From positions 26,501 to 90,500 of the forward strand of contig NZ_JBBBNV010000020.1 of assembly GCF_037137075.1 (NCBI RefSeq): a stretch of DNA of 64,000 nt, given 5' to 3'. Numbering within the stretch: position 1 is the stretch's first letter; the number at the start of each line of letters is the position of its first letter. Source of the DNA: JBBBNV01 sp037137075. Its GTDB lineage: Bacteria; Bacillota; Bacilli; Paenibacillales; NBRC-103111. Below are positions 38,324 to 47,243 of this stretch, one piece after another. The notes beneath the pieces were generated by a model. That model made no database searches, was not told the DNA's origin, and worked only from the letters and a program-made list of their open reading frames with translations. The translations under genes and the position numbers were made by a program.

Positions 38324-40240
38324 ATGAAGCTCGCACTTCGCGAGGCGTTGAAGACGCAGCTCATCATCGGCGATGGGGCGATGGGCACGTATTTGTATCA
38401 GCAGGGCTTCCCTGTCGGTATATCATATGAAGAGTTGAATCTGCTCAAGCCCGAAACGATTGAAAAGGTGCATCGTCAATACGTGGAGGCAGGCGCCCGG
38501 CTGATTGAAACGAATACGTTTTCGGCCAACTTCGAGAGGCTGTCCAAGTACGGTTTGGAGCAGGAAGTCGAAGCCATTAACCGCACCGGGGTGGAGCTGG
38601 CCAAACGAGCGGCGGACGGCAACGCTTATGTGGTTGGCGCCGTCGGATCGATCCGGGCCGGGAAACGGAAAAATATTCGCACGGCGCAGGTCGAGCAGTC
38701 CTTTCGGCAGCAGCTGGACATTTTGCTTTCAGAGCAGGTGGACGGCATCATGCTGGAAACGTTCTACGATCTGGAAGAGCTTCTTCTGGCTCTGAAGCTG
38801 GTGCGCAAGCTGGACAGCACGATTCCGGTCATTTGCCAGTTTGCCACCGAGGGCGGCGATATGACACAGGATGGCATTGCTTTGGGCGAGGCGTTCAAGC
38901 AGCTGGAGCAGGCCGGATCCGATGTGATCGGCTTCAACTGCCGCAGCGGCCCGAACGGGATTTTGCGTTCCATGGATAAATTGCCGCACCCGGTCGCTCT
39001 CCCGTTATCGGTATTCCCAAATGCCGGTCTGCCGGATTTCGTCGATGGGCGCATGACGTATACGGCTTCCCCGCAGTATTTTGCGGAGAACGCGTATAAG
39101 TTTGCCGATTATGGCGCCAGGATTATCGGCGGCTGCTGCGGGACGACTCCGGAGCATGTCAAAGCTATGGCAGCCGCCTTGAACGGCTACGTGCCTTCGC
39201 TGCCGGAGCATAAAGCTTCACCGGACAGTGCTGCGGGTACAAGCATTGTTATTGTGGAGCGGGCCCCCTCCATTACCGCTGTCGAACCAGCGTCGGGAGG
39301 GCAAAATGAACCGCCGGCAGCTCAGCCGAATATCGTAGAGCTGGTCAAGCAGCGGCACACGGTCATCGTCGAGCTGGACCCTCCGCGGGATCTCGATATC
39401 AGCCGGTTTATGAAGGGCGCCGAAGCGCTGCAGCAGGCAGGCGTCGATGCGATTACGATGGCGGACAACTCGCTTGCGGTAACCCGGATGAGCAACTTGG
39501 CGCTCGGCTACCTGGTCAAGCAGCAGTTCGGCGCCCGTCCGCTTGTGCATATTGCCTGCCGGGACCGGAACCTCATCGGCACGCAATCCCACATGATGGG
39601 GCTGGACGCGCTCGGCATTGATCACGTGCTGGCGGTGACCGGAGACCCTGCCAAATTCGGAGATTTGCCCGGGGCGAGCTCGGTGTATGATACGACCTCG
39701 TTTGAAATTATACGCAGTATTAAACAGCTGAACGAAGGTGTTGCCTTCTCCGGCAAGCCTCTCAAGCAAAAAGCGAAGTTTGTAGTCGGCGCTGCGTTTG
39801 ACCCGAACGTCAAGCATCTGGATAAGGCGGTTCAGCGTCTGGAGCGCAAAATCAAAGCGGGCGCCGATTATGTCATGACGCAGCCGGTATATGACGCTGA
39901 ATTAATTGAGCGTATTTATGAGGCGACCAAGCATCTTTCCATTCCGATTTTTATCGGGATTATGCCGCTCGCCAGCGGCGGAAATGCGGAGTACTTGCAC
40001 AATGAGGTGCCGGGCATCAAGCTTTCGGACGACGTGCGTGAGCGTATGGCGGGCCTCAAGGGCGAGGAAGGGCGCGCTATGGGGGTCCAAATCGCCAAGG
40101 AGCTGCTCGATGCGGCGCTGCCGCTCTTTAACGGCATTTATTTCATGACACCGTTCCTATTCTATGAAATGTCGCTTGAATTGACGAATTATGTTTGGGA
40201 AAAAAGCGGCCGTACCCTGGCAGCCAGCCGCAACCGGTAG
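38324..40240 (+). CDS. yitJ: Bifunctional homocysteine S-methyltransferase / methylenetetrahydrofolate reductase
   Basis: A 638-residue fusion. Residues 1 to about 300 are the homocysteine methyltransferase: IIGDGAMGTYLYQQGFPVG, then ETNTFSANFERL and the zinc site RIIGGCCGTTPEHVKAM, with the distant Cys in IGFNCRSGP. After a linker, residues about 340 to 638 are a MetF-type reductase: VIVELDPPRDLDIS, then NLIGTQSHMMGLDALGIDHV, LAVTGDPAKFGDLPGA and DYVMTQPVYD. Together they take methylene-THF to methionine. The B. subtilis homologue is under a SAM riboswitch, but only 83 bases separate this gene from dapF and no such structure fits there. Confidence 0.93.
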   Translation: MKLALREALKTQLIIGDGAMGTYLYQQGFPVGISYEELNLLKPETIEKVHRQYVEAGARLIETNTFSANFERLSKYGLEQEVEAINRTGVELAKRAADGNAYVVGAVGSIRAGKRKNIRTAQVEQSFRQQLDILLSEQVDGIMLETFYDLEELLLALKLVRKLDSTIPVICQFATEGGDMTQDGIALGEAFKQLEQAGSDVIGFNCRSGPNGILRSMDKLPHPVALPLSVFPNAGLPDFVDGRMTYTASPQYFAENAYKFADYGARIIGGCCGTTPEHVKAMAAALNGYVPSLPEHKASPDSAAGTSIVIVERAPSITAVEPASGGQNEPPAAQPNIVELVKQRHTVIVELDPPRDLDISRFMKGAEALQQAGVDAITMADNSLAVTRMSNLALGYLVKQQFGARPLVHIACRDRNLIGTQSHMMGLDALGIDHVLAVTGDPAKFGDLPGASSVYDTTSFEIIRSIKQLNEGVAFSGKPLKQKAKFVVGAAFDPNVKHLDKAVQRLERKIKAGADYVMTQPVYDAELIERIYEATKHLSIPIFIGIMPLASGGNAEYLHNEVPGIKLSDDVRERMAGLKGEEGRAMGVQIAKELLDAALPLFNGIYFMTPFLFYEMSLELTNYVWEKSGRTLAASRNR

Positions 40241-40464
40241 GCGCGGACGGTCCGGACGCCCCTTTTTGTTTGGCACTTGTCCCCACTTTTAAAATCCTTT
40301 ACAATAGGGGATGAAAAAGTGATAGGGGCATTTGCAATGATTCTGCGCTATGCGTATGTCAAATGCTGGAATCGGCAACAATAGAAGCATGTTCCGCCTC
40401 TCTTGTCCGTCCTGCGTCAGCGCAGGACGGATGAAGCGTGAAGCGGCATTTTGGAGGGTTTATA
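40241..40464. promoter_or_regulatory. remA upstream region with promoter
   Basis: After yitJ a GC-rich imperfect hairpin (GGCGCGGAC..GTCC..GACGCC) followed by CCTTTTTGTTT may terminate it. The remA promoter follows: TTGTCC (40277-40282), a 17-base spacer and TACAAT (40300-40305), leaving a leader of about 150 bases. Confidence 0.6.
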
Positions 40465-40728
40465 ATGGGGATTAAGTTAATCAATATCGGATTCGGCAAT
40501 ATTGTATCCGCGAATCGCATCATATCCATTGTTAGCCCGGAATCTGCACCTATCAAACGGATTATTCAGGAAGCGCGCGACCGACATATGCTGATTGACG
40601 CCACATATGGTCGCCGGACTCGGGCGGTTATTATTACCGACAGCGATCATGTGATCTTGTCGGCGGTTCAACCCGAAACCGTAGCACATCGTTTGGGCAG
40701 CAATAAGGACGATGAGCATGATGAATAA
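40465..40728 (+). CDS. remA: Extracellular matrix regulator RemA (DUF370)
   Basis: An 87-residue protein, ATG 40465 behind TTGGAGGG. The sequence MGIKLINIGFGNIVSANRII, then SAPIKRIIQEARDRHMLIDA and GRRTRAVIITDSDHVILSA is nearly that of RemA, a DNA-binding protein that activates biofilm matrix and osmoprotection operons in B. subtilis. Its position before gmk and rpoZ is conserved. It overlaps gmk by 17 bases. Confidence 0.95.
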   Translation: MGIKLINIGFGNIVSANRIISIVSPESAPIKRIIQEARDRHMLIDATYGRRTRAVIITDSDHVILSAVQPETVAHRLGSNKDDEHDE

Positions 40729-41353
40729 GCTGAAGACGGGTACAGATCGGGGATTGCTGCTTGTATTGTCCGGTCCTTCCGGCGTTGGGAAAGGCACGAT
40801 CTGTACAGCGTTGCGTCAAAAATCACCACATCTGGTTTATTCGGTGTCGGCAACGACACGCTCTCCCCGTCAGGGCGAGGCGGACGGCGTCAATTATTTT
40901 TTCAAGTCCCGTGACCAGTTTGAAAGCATGATTCAAAATAATGACCTGCTGGAATGGGCCGAGTATGTCGGCAACTATTACGGCACGCCGCGCAGCTTTG
41001 TCGAGGAGACGCTGGCGCAGGGCCGGGATATTATTTTGGAAATCGAGGTGCAGGGCGCCTTGAAGGTGAAGCAGTCGTTTCCGGAAGGTGTATTCATCTT
41101 TATTATGCCGCCTTCTCTGGAGGAGCTGCGCCAGCGCATCGAGAACCGTGGAACCGAATCGCTGGAATCGATTAGTCAGCGGCTATCCGTAGCCCGGGAG
41201 GAAATTAGTCTGCTTGCGCATTATGATTATGCCGTTGTCAATGATGAAGTGTCCTTGGCGTGTGAACGTATCCAGGCCATTATTACGGCGGAGCACTGCA
41301 AGCAGGAGCGCATTTATCCTACACTATTACATGGTTTGGAAGAGGTGAAATAA
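40712..41353 (+). CDS. gmk: Guanylate kinase
   Basis: A 213-residue enzyme phosphorylating GMP to GDP. The P-loop GPSGVGKGTICTALRQ and the GMP-binding region VYSVSATTRSPRQGEADGVN, YYFF-like NYFFKSRDQF and EYVGNYYGTPRSFVEETLAQ are typical. The first ATG (40712) lies inside remA; ATG 40718 or 40721 could also be used. The last third ends with the usual ERI/HCKQERIYPTLL segment. It is translationally linked to remA and, 3 bases on, rpoZ. Confidence 0.97.
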   Translation: MSMMNKLKTGTDRGLLLVLSGPSGVGKGTICTALRQKSPHLVYSVSATTRSPRQGEADGVNYFFKSRDQFESMIQNNDLLEWAEYVGNYYGTPRSFVEETLAQGRDIILEIEVQGALKVKQSFPEGVFIFIMPPSLEELRQRIENRGTESLESISQRLSVAREEISLLAHYDYAVVNDEVSLACERIQAIITAEHCKQERIYPTLLHGLEEVK

Positions 41354-41356
41354 AGC

Positions 41357-41578
41357 ATGTTATATCCATCCATTGACAAGCTGATTGAAAAAGTAGACAG
41401 CAAGTATTCGCTGGTTGTTGCGGCTTCGCGCCGGGCGAGAATGCTGCGGGACGGTGCGCTGACGGATTTGACCGGGGCAAAGGCTCATAAAAATGTCGGT
41501 GTAGCGCTGGAAGAAATTTATGGCGATTACATTCAACTCGAAAGCACGCCAAAAGACAGTGTGAAAGAAACGAAATAA
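41357..41578 (+). CDS. rpoZ: RNA polymerase omega subunit
   Basis: A 73-residue protein: MLYPSIDKLIEKVDSKYSLV, then VAASRRARMLRDGA and the acidic C-terminal EEIYGDYIQLEST. This is the full length of omega in Bacillota. It stabilises beta-prime in RNA polymerase. It starts 3 bases after the gmk stop, and its stop lies at the foot of a strong terminator. Confidence 0.96.
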   Translation: MLYPSIDKLIEKVDSKYSLVVAASRRARMLRDGALTDLTGAKAHKNVGVALEEIYGDYIQLESTPKDSVKETK

Positions 41579-41603
41579 CAACCCGAGGGGTTGTTATTTT
41601 TTT
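41577..41603 (+). terminator. Terminator of the remA-gmk-rpoZ operon
   Basis: AACAACCC-GAG-GGGTTGTT is a perfect 8-bp stem followed by ATTTTTTT. The rpoZ stop codon TAA overlaps its first bases. Confidence 0.95.
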
Positions 41604-41910
41604 ACTGGATTACATTTCAGAAGGGTCCCGTTCATCAGCACGGTTGTTATCCGGCTTGTACATAAACGGGCGAGGTCTTTGGACGTGAACGGAGCGGGCG
41701 CTGCTATGGCGACGGTTCGTCGGAACGGAACGGAGCTTATAAGGGCCTGTTGCACCAGGCTTATTCATTTTAAAGGTGTTTACTAAGGGGGCTGCCGCAC
41801 ATGAATATGAGGTTATGCTTGCGGCTGCATGTCCGCAGCTTCCGCTGAGCTGTGGTTGATCATCCTGAAGCAGCATCCGAAGATGCTGTTCTGACCGGGG
41901 GGATTTGCGC
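41604..41910. other. Intergenic region before coaBC
   Basis: About 300 bases. A 52-codon frame on the minus strand (41610-41768; MNKPGATGPYKLRSVPTNRR at its start) was examined but has no ribosome site, so it is not called. No clear promoter for coaBC could be placed. Confidence 0.45.
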
Positions 41911-43137
41911 ATGTCGCAATGGTTAAAGGGAAAGACGGTTGTGCTGGGGGTAACGGGGGGGATTGCCGCCTTTAAAGGGGCGGCACTCTGCAGCAAGCTG
42001 GTCCAGGCTGGGGCCGATGTCCGGGTTGTGATGACCGCTTCCGCCGTCAAATTCATCGCGCCGATGACATTCCAGGCACTTTCACGGCATGCTGTGGCCG
42101 TCGATACGTTTGATGAGCAGGATGCGTCGGTTATCGCTCATATTGATCTTGCGGACCGCGCCGACTTGGTTATCGTTGCGCCTGCGACGGCCAATTTTAT
42201 GGCCAAGCTGGCTTTGGGGCTGGGGGATGACATGCTGACGACGCTGCTGCTTGCTACCCGCGCCCCGATTGTGGTATGTCCGGCCATGAATGTGCACATG
42301 TACGCCAATCCGGCTGTTCAGTACAATATGGATACTCTTGCGAAGCGGGGAATCCGTTTCATTGAGCCGGGGGAAGGTCAGCTGGCCTGTGGCTACGTCG
42401 GCAAAGGGCGGCTTGCGGAGCCGGAGGAAATTATGGCCTCCATCGGCAGGTTGTTCGACACGCCGAAGCTGCTAGCCGGTAAGAAGGTGCTGATTACGGC
42501 CGGAGGCACGATCGAACGCATTGATCCGGTGCGGTATTTGACAAACGATTCCTCGGGAAAAATGGGCTTTGCGATCGCTGATGCGGCGCGGGAGCTTGGA
42601 GCGGACGTCACGGTCATCGCTGCGCGGACAAGCGTGGAGCCGCCCGCCGGGGTAAAGGCAGTGCGGGTAGAGAGCGCCGAGCAAATGCTGCATGCGGTGC
42701 TGGAGCGCTGCGCCCAAGCGGATATCATCATTAAATCGGCTGCGGTTGCCGATTATCGCCCGCTGGAAACCGCGGATCAAAAAATCAAAAAGCACGGCGA
42801 AACGATGACGATTACGCTCGTCCGCAACCCGGATATTTTAAGCCGTCTGGGGGAGCTGAAGCGTCCGGGCCAAGTGCTTGTCGGCTTTGCCGCCGAAACG
42901 GAGCGGCTTGAGGAGAACGCGCAGGATAAGCTGCGCCGCAAAAAATGCGATTTCCTTGTTGCCAATGATGTGAGCCTGGAAGGCGCGGGCTTCGGAACGG
43001 ACACCAATATCGTGCGTATTTACAATGAAGACGGGCTGGTGGCCGATTTGCCGCAGCAGACAAAGCGTGAGGTGGCGGAGAAGCTGCTGGCTATCGTTTA
43101 CGACCGTTTGCAGCAAGAGGGTGTGGCCAAGGCGTGA
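41911..43137 (+). CDS. coaBC: Bifunctional phosphopantothenoylcysteine decarboxylase/synthetase
   Basis: A 408-residue flavoprotein acting in CoA synthesis: CoaB joins cysteine to 4'-phosphopantothenate with CTP, then CoaC decarboxylates it. The CoaC half has VLGVTGGIAAFKGAALCSKL, PATANFMAKLALGLGDDMLT, the PAMNVHMY motif and the active-site segment GQLACGYVGKGRL. The CoaB half has KVLITAGGTIERIDPVRYLT, NDSSGKMGFAIA and KKCDFLVANDVS. ATG 41911 fits GGGGGGATT. The stop overlaps the priA start. Confidence 0.96.
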   Translation: MSQWLKGKTVVLGVTGGIAAFKGAALCSKLVQAGADVRVVMTASAVKFIAPMTFQALSRHAVAVDTFDEQDASVIAHIDLADRADLVIVAPATANFMAKLALGLGDDMLTTLLLATRAPIVVCPAMNVHMYANPAVQYNMDTLAKRGIRFIEPGEGQLACGYVGKGRLAEPEEIMASIGRLFDTPKLLAGKKVLITAGGTIERIDPVRYLTNDSSGKMGFAIADAARELGADVTVIAARTSVEPPAGVKAVRVESAEQMLHAVLERCAQADIIIKSAAVADYRPLETADQKIKKHGETMTITLVRNPDILSRLGELKRPGQVLVGFAAETERLEENAQDKLRRKKCDFLVANDVSLEGAGFGTDTNIVRIYNEDGLVADLPQQTKREVAEKLLAIVYDRLQQEGVAKA

Positions 43138-45710
43138 GGATTGCCAAGGTGATTGTTGATGTGCCCGCGAAGCAAACGAACCGGCCGTTCGATTACGCGG
43201 TTCCGCCGCATTTGCAGCCGTGGATTGACATTGGCAGCCGGGTGGGAATAACCTTCGGTCCCCGCCGGCTGCAGGGCTTCGTGGTGGAGCTGCTTGACGG
43301 CGAAGCCGGGCATGAGAGCGGGCAGGGAAGTGATGCCAGCCTCTGGGGTGCAGCGAATCCGTCCGGGCAGGAGCCTGGCGTAACCCGCGATGCAGGCCAG
43401 GCCAAGCGACGGCATGTAAAGCTAAAGGCCATTGAGCAGGTGCTGGACCCGGAGCCTCCGTTAAACAAAGAGCTAGTGGATTTGGCACGCTGGATGGGAA
43501 GCACATATATATGTCCGGAAATTACAGCGATGATGGCGATGCTGCCCGCTGCGCTCAAGGCCAATTACGAGCGGAAGGTCGAATGGTCCGATCCCCGCGA
43601 GTCTCGCCAAGCGTCTGCGCCAGGCCTTCTTCCGGAGGAGGAGCGGCTGGCTGCCTTCATCCGCCAAAAGGGCCCCCTTACGCTGGAAGCGCTGGCGGAG
43701 AAATTCCCGGGCCAAACCCATGTGATTCGAAGCTGGCTGGCGGAGGGATTGCTAACCGAAGTCCAGACCATGAAGGATCGGTTGTCCAAGAAAACGGTTC
43801 AAACCGCCTATGCCGCGCTTCCGGCTGAGGAGCTGACGGCTATTGCCAGAGACCTTCCGGCTAGCCGGGCGCGCCAGCAAATGCTGCTGGAGCGTATCGC
43901 AGCGCTGCCTGCGGGAGAAGGGATCGCCGTTGCCGAACTGCTGGCGGAGACCGGGGCCTCAGCCAGTACAGTCAAAACCCTGGCCGGTAAAGGATGGATT
44001 ACGGTAGAAGCGGCCGAGGTGTTCCGGGATCCGTATGCCGGCCGTTATTTCGAGCGGACCCAGCCGCTTCCGTTGACGCCGGAGCAGCAGCAGGTATACG
44101 ATGAAATCGCCGATGCGGTGGATGCCCGGCGGGCAGAGACGTTTCTTTTGTACGGGGTGACCGGCAGCGGAAAGACGGAAGTGTATCTTCAGTCGATCCA
44201 GCGCTGTCTGGACCAGGGGAGAGAAGCGATTGTTCTGGTTCCGGAAATATCGCTAACCCCGCAAATGGTGGAGCGATTTAAAGGGCGTTTCGGCGATTTG
44301 GTTGCGGTGCTTCACAGCCGGCTCTCTACCGGAGAACGCTTTGACGAATGGCGTAAAATCGCCCAAGGACGGGTAAAGGTGGCGATCGGGGCGCGATCCG
44401 CTATTTTTGCCCCGTTCCGGCAATTAGGACTTATTATTATTGATGAAGAGCATGAATCGTCATATAAGCAGGAGGAAAGCCCCAAATATCACGCCCGAGA
44501 GGTCGCGGTCAAGCGGGCTGAGGCTTATGGAGCTGCGGTTGTGCTCGGCTCGGCTACCCCTTCGCTCGAGAGCTATTTCGATACCCGGCAGGGTGGCGGC
44601 ATCCGGCTGCTTCGTATGGCTGCCCGGGTGGAAGGCCGTCCTTTGCCCGAGGTGTATGTTGTCGATTTGCGGGAGGAATTGAAGGAAGGCAACCGTTCCA
44701 TGTTCAGCAGGCGGCTGCATGAGGGGATCGCTTCGCGCTTGGAGCGGGAGGAGCAAATGGTGCTGCTGCTTAACCGGCGGGGCCATTCGACCTTTGTCAA
44801 ATGCCGATCCTGCGGTTATGTGTCCGGCTGTCCGCACTGCGACATCTCCCTCACCTATCATCAGGTGAACCGGACGCTGCGCTGCCATTACTGCGGATAT
44901 ACCGAGCAGGAGCCTGCCATTTGTCCCGAGTGCGGAAGTACGCATATCCGTTATTTCGGCACCGGCACCCAGCGGGTGGAGGAGGAGCTGGCGAAGCTGT
45001 TTCCAGGCATCCGCGTCATTCGAATGGATGTGGATACGACAACGGAGAAGGGCTCCCATGAGAAATGGCTGACGCTGTTTCGGGAACGGAAGGCGGATGT
45101 GCTGCTGGGGACGCAGATGGTGGCGAAAGGGCTTGATTTTCCGCATGTCACGCTTGTAGGTGTAATTGCTGCCGACACGGTGCTGAACCTGCCGGACTTC
45201 CGCTCGGCGGAAAAAACATTTCAGCTGCTTACACAGGTCGCTGGCCGTGCGGGCCGGCATCACCTGCCCGGGGAGGTCGTCATTCAGACGTATACGCCGG
45301 AGCATTACAGCATTGAGGCTGCAAGCCGCCACGATTACGGCGCTTTCGTCCAGCGGGAGCTGGAGATGCGCCGGACGCTCGGCTATCCGCCCTATTGTCG
45401 GCTCATTCTCGTGACGCTGACCCATGAGCAGCTGCCGCTGCTTATGAAAACCGGCGAACGGCTGGCCGAGCAAATCAGGGTCCAGGGCCAGCTGCTTACA
45501 CCGGCCTTGGAGCTGCTTGAGGTGCTCGGGCCGGTAGCCTCCCCGATTCCCCGCATTAAAGATAGATATCGGTTTCAATGTCTGGTAAAATATCGGGGAA
45601 CCGCCGATGTAGCCTCTTTGGTTAGCCGGACTGCAGACCTTCTCGGAGAACATTTGAAGCAGCACAAGCTGCAAATCGGAATTGATGTCAACCCGCAGGT
45701 AATGATGTAA
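43134..45710 (+). CDS. priA: Primosomal protein N' (replication restart helicase)
   Basis: An 858-residue 3'-5' helicase that loads the replication machinery at collapsed forks. It starts at GTG 43134, overlapping the coaBC stop as GTGA. The N-terminal 3'-end-binding domain (VIVDVPAKQTNRPFDYAVPP) holds a low-complexity insertion of about 35 residues (residues about 60 to 95). Then come Walker A GVTGSGKTEVYL, DEEH, and the zinc ribbon cysteines in VKCRSCGYVSGCPHCDISLT and LRCHYCGYTEQEPAICPECG, then the helicase C domain (LLGTQMVAKGLDFPHVTLVG, TQVAGRAGR). Confidence 0.97.
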   Translation: MRIAKVIVDVPAKQTNRPFDYAVPPHLQPWIDIGSRVGITFGPRRLQGFVVELLDGEAGHESGQGSDASLWGAANPSGQEPGVTRDAGQAKRRHVKLKAIEQVLDPEPPLNKELVDLARWMGSTYICPEITAMMAMLPAALKANYERKVEWSDPRESRQASAPGLLPEEERLAAFIRQKGPLTLEALAEKFPGQTHVIRSWLAEGLLTEVQTMKDRLSKKTVQTAYAALPAEELTAIARDLPASRARQQMLLERIAALPAGEGIAVAELLAETGASASTVKTLAGKGWITVEAAEVFRDPYAGRYFERTQPLPLTPEQQQVYDEIADAVDARRAETFLLYGVTGSGKTEVYLQSIQRCLDQGREAIVLVPEISLTPQMVERFKGRFGDLVAVLHSRLSTGERFDEWRKIAQGRVKVAIGARSAIFAPFRQLGLIIIDEEHESSYKQEESPKYHAREVAVKRAEAYGAAVVLGSATPSLESYFDTRQGGGIRLLRMAARVEGRPLPEVYVVDLREELKEGNRSMFSRRLHEGIASRLEREEQMVLLLNRRGHSTFVKCRSCGYVSGCPHCDISLTYHQVNRTLRCHYCGYTEQEPAICPECGSTHIRYFGTGTQRVEEELAKLFPGIRVIRMDVDTTTEKGSHEKWLTLFRERKADVLLGTQMVAKGLDFPHVTLVGVIAADTVLNLPDFRSAEKTFQLLTQVAGRAGRHHLPGEVVIQTYTPEHYSIEAASRHDYGAFVQRELEMRRTLGYPPYCRLILVTLTHEQLPLLMKTGERLAEQIRVQGQLLTPALELLEVLGPVASPIPRIKDRYRFQCLVKYRGTADVASLVSRTADLLGEHLKQHKLQIGIDVNPQVMM

Positions 45711-45767
45711 AGTTTGATGCGCTGTACAAATAGAATAGATATACGAAGCGATGAGGAGGCACGTGAG

Positions 45768-46259
45768 ATGGCCATTCGATTAATTGTAAAGGATCCGGAT
45801 GCCGTACTGCGCGAGGTTGCGCAGCCGGTCACGAAATTCAACCGTAATTTGCACAAGCTGCTGGATGATATGGCGGACACGATGTATGAAGCGGAGGGAG
45901 TCGGTCTTGCCGCACCGCAGGTAGGCATCTCCAAGCGGGTTATCGTTGTGGACTGCGGCGATGAGCACGGCGGGCTGATTGAGCTTGTGAATCCTGAGCT
46001 GGTAGCTAAGGAAGGCGAGCAATTCGGACCGGAGGGCTGCCTGAGCATTCCGGGCTTGACGGGCGATGTGCGAAGGGCGATGACTGTAACGGTGAAGGGG
46101 CAGGACCGGGACGGGAATCCGGTGACAGTAAGCGGCAGCGAGCTTCTGGCCCGTGCCTTCCAGCACGAGATTGACCATTTGAACGGGGTGCTGTTTACGG
46201 ATTTGGCCGAGCAGCTGTATCATGGCGAGAAGCCGGATCGCAGCGGTCGCGGAGAGTAA
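45768..46259 (+). CDS. def: Peptide deformylase
   Basis: A 163-residue metal enzyme removing the formyl group from new proteins. ATG 45768 is behind GAGGAGG. Motifs 1 to 3 are complete: GVGLAAPQVG, EGCLSIPG and QHEIDHLNGVLF (Cys and two His bind the metal, Glu is catalytic). The type 1 form. It stands 3 bases before fmt, which installs the formyl group on initiator tRNA. Confidence 0.97.
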   Translation: MAIRLIVKDPDAVLREVAQPVTKFNRNLHKLLDDMADTMYEAEGVGLAAPQVGISKRVIVVDCGDEHGGLIELVNPELVAKEGEQFGPEGCLSIPGLTGDVRRAMTVTVKGQDRDGNPVTVSGSELLARAFQHEIDHLNGVLFTDLAEQLYHGEKPDRSGRGE

Positions 46260-46262
46260 CCC

Positions 46263-47243
46263 ATGAATATCGTATTTATGGGAACCCCCGAATTTGCAGT
46301 GGCTTCCCTGCAAGCTGTGCTGGAGGCCGGACACCGCGTGCTGGCGGTCGTCACCCAGCCGGACCGGCCGAAGGGCCGCAAGCGGGAGCTGACTCCGCCG
46401 CCGGTGAAGGTGGAGGCGCTGAAGCACGGATTGCCGGTGCTCCAGCCCGAGAAGCTCCGCAAGTCGGATGAGCTGCAGCAAATCATTAATTTAAAGCCGG
46501 ATTTGATTGTAACCGCAGCGTACGGGCAAATTTTGCCCAAATCGCTGCTGGAAGCGCCGGCTTACGGCTGCATCAACGTACACGCCTCGCTGCTGCCCCG
46601 TTACCGGGGGGGAGCTCCGATTCATTATGCCGTGATGAACGGGGATGAGGTGGCCGGGGTCACCATTATGTATATGGCTGAAGGACTCGATACAGGCGAC
46701 ATGATCAGCAAGATTGAGGTGCCGATTACCGATGAGGATACGACCGGCACGATGTTTCATAAATTAAGCCTGGCAGGCGCGCAGCTGCTGCAGCGAACCT
46801 TGCCGCTCTTTGAACAGGGGCCGGTAGCTGGCGAACCGCAGGCGGAGTCGGAAGCGACCTATGCCGGCAATATTCGCCGCGAGGATGAACGAATTGACTG
46901 GAGCCGTGATGCAAGATCGCTGTTTAATCATATCCGGGGGCTGAATCCGTTCCCGGGGGCGTTTACGACCTGGAACGGGCAAGTATTCAAGGTGTGGGCA
47001 GCCGCGTCCCCGGGGCCTGCCGCCGCAGCGGGCTCCCAAAACGCACGAGAAGACGGTACCGTTCCAGGTACAGTTCTTCAACTGTCCGAGCAAGGAATTG
47101 AAGTGGCTGTCGGCGGAGGCTCCTTATGGCTCACCCAGGTCCAGCCGGCCGGGAAGAAAGCGATGCCCGCCTCTGAGTTTGCCCGAGGCGGAACCCTGCG
47201 TACGGGCACAGTGCTAGGGGGCGAGCCGCATGACGCTGAATAA
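46263..47243 (+). CDS. fmt: Methionyl-tRNA formyltransferase
   Basis: A 326-residue enzyme formylating Met-tRNA for initiation. It has MNIVFMGTPEFAVASLQAVL, then the folate/catalytic motif VHASLLPRYRGGAPIHYAVM, GDEVAGVTIMYMAEGLDTGD and the C-terminal domain (INWSRD-like RIDWSRDARSLFNHIRGLNP). The coding end overlaps rsmB by 14 bases. It is adjacent to def, as in most bacteria. Confidence 0.97.
   Translation: MNIVFMGTPEFAVASLQAVLEAGHRVLAVVTQPDRPKGRKRELTPPPVKVEALKHGLPVLQPEKLRKSDELQQIINLKPDLIVTAAYGQILPKSLLEAPAYGCINVHASLLPRYRGGAPIHYAVMNGDEVAGVTIMYMAEGLDTGDMISKIEVPITDEDTTGTMFHKLSLAGAQLLQRTLPLFEQGPVAGEPQAESEATYAGNIRREDERIDWSRDARSLFNHIRGLNPFPGAFTTWNGQVFKVWAAASPGPAAAAGSQNAREDGTVPGTVLQLSEQGIEVAVGGGSLWLTQVQPAGKKAMPASEFARGGTLRTGTVLGGEPHDAE

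Noticed and set aside
41610..41768. 52-codon gene on the minus strand before coaBC
   Set aside because: The frame is open and the product polar and basic, but no ribosome site precedes the ATG and no promoter or terminator fits.
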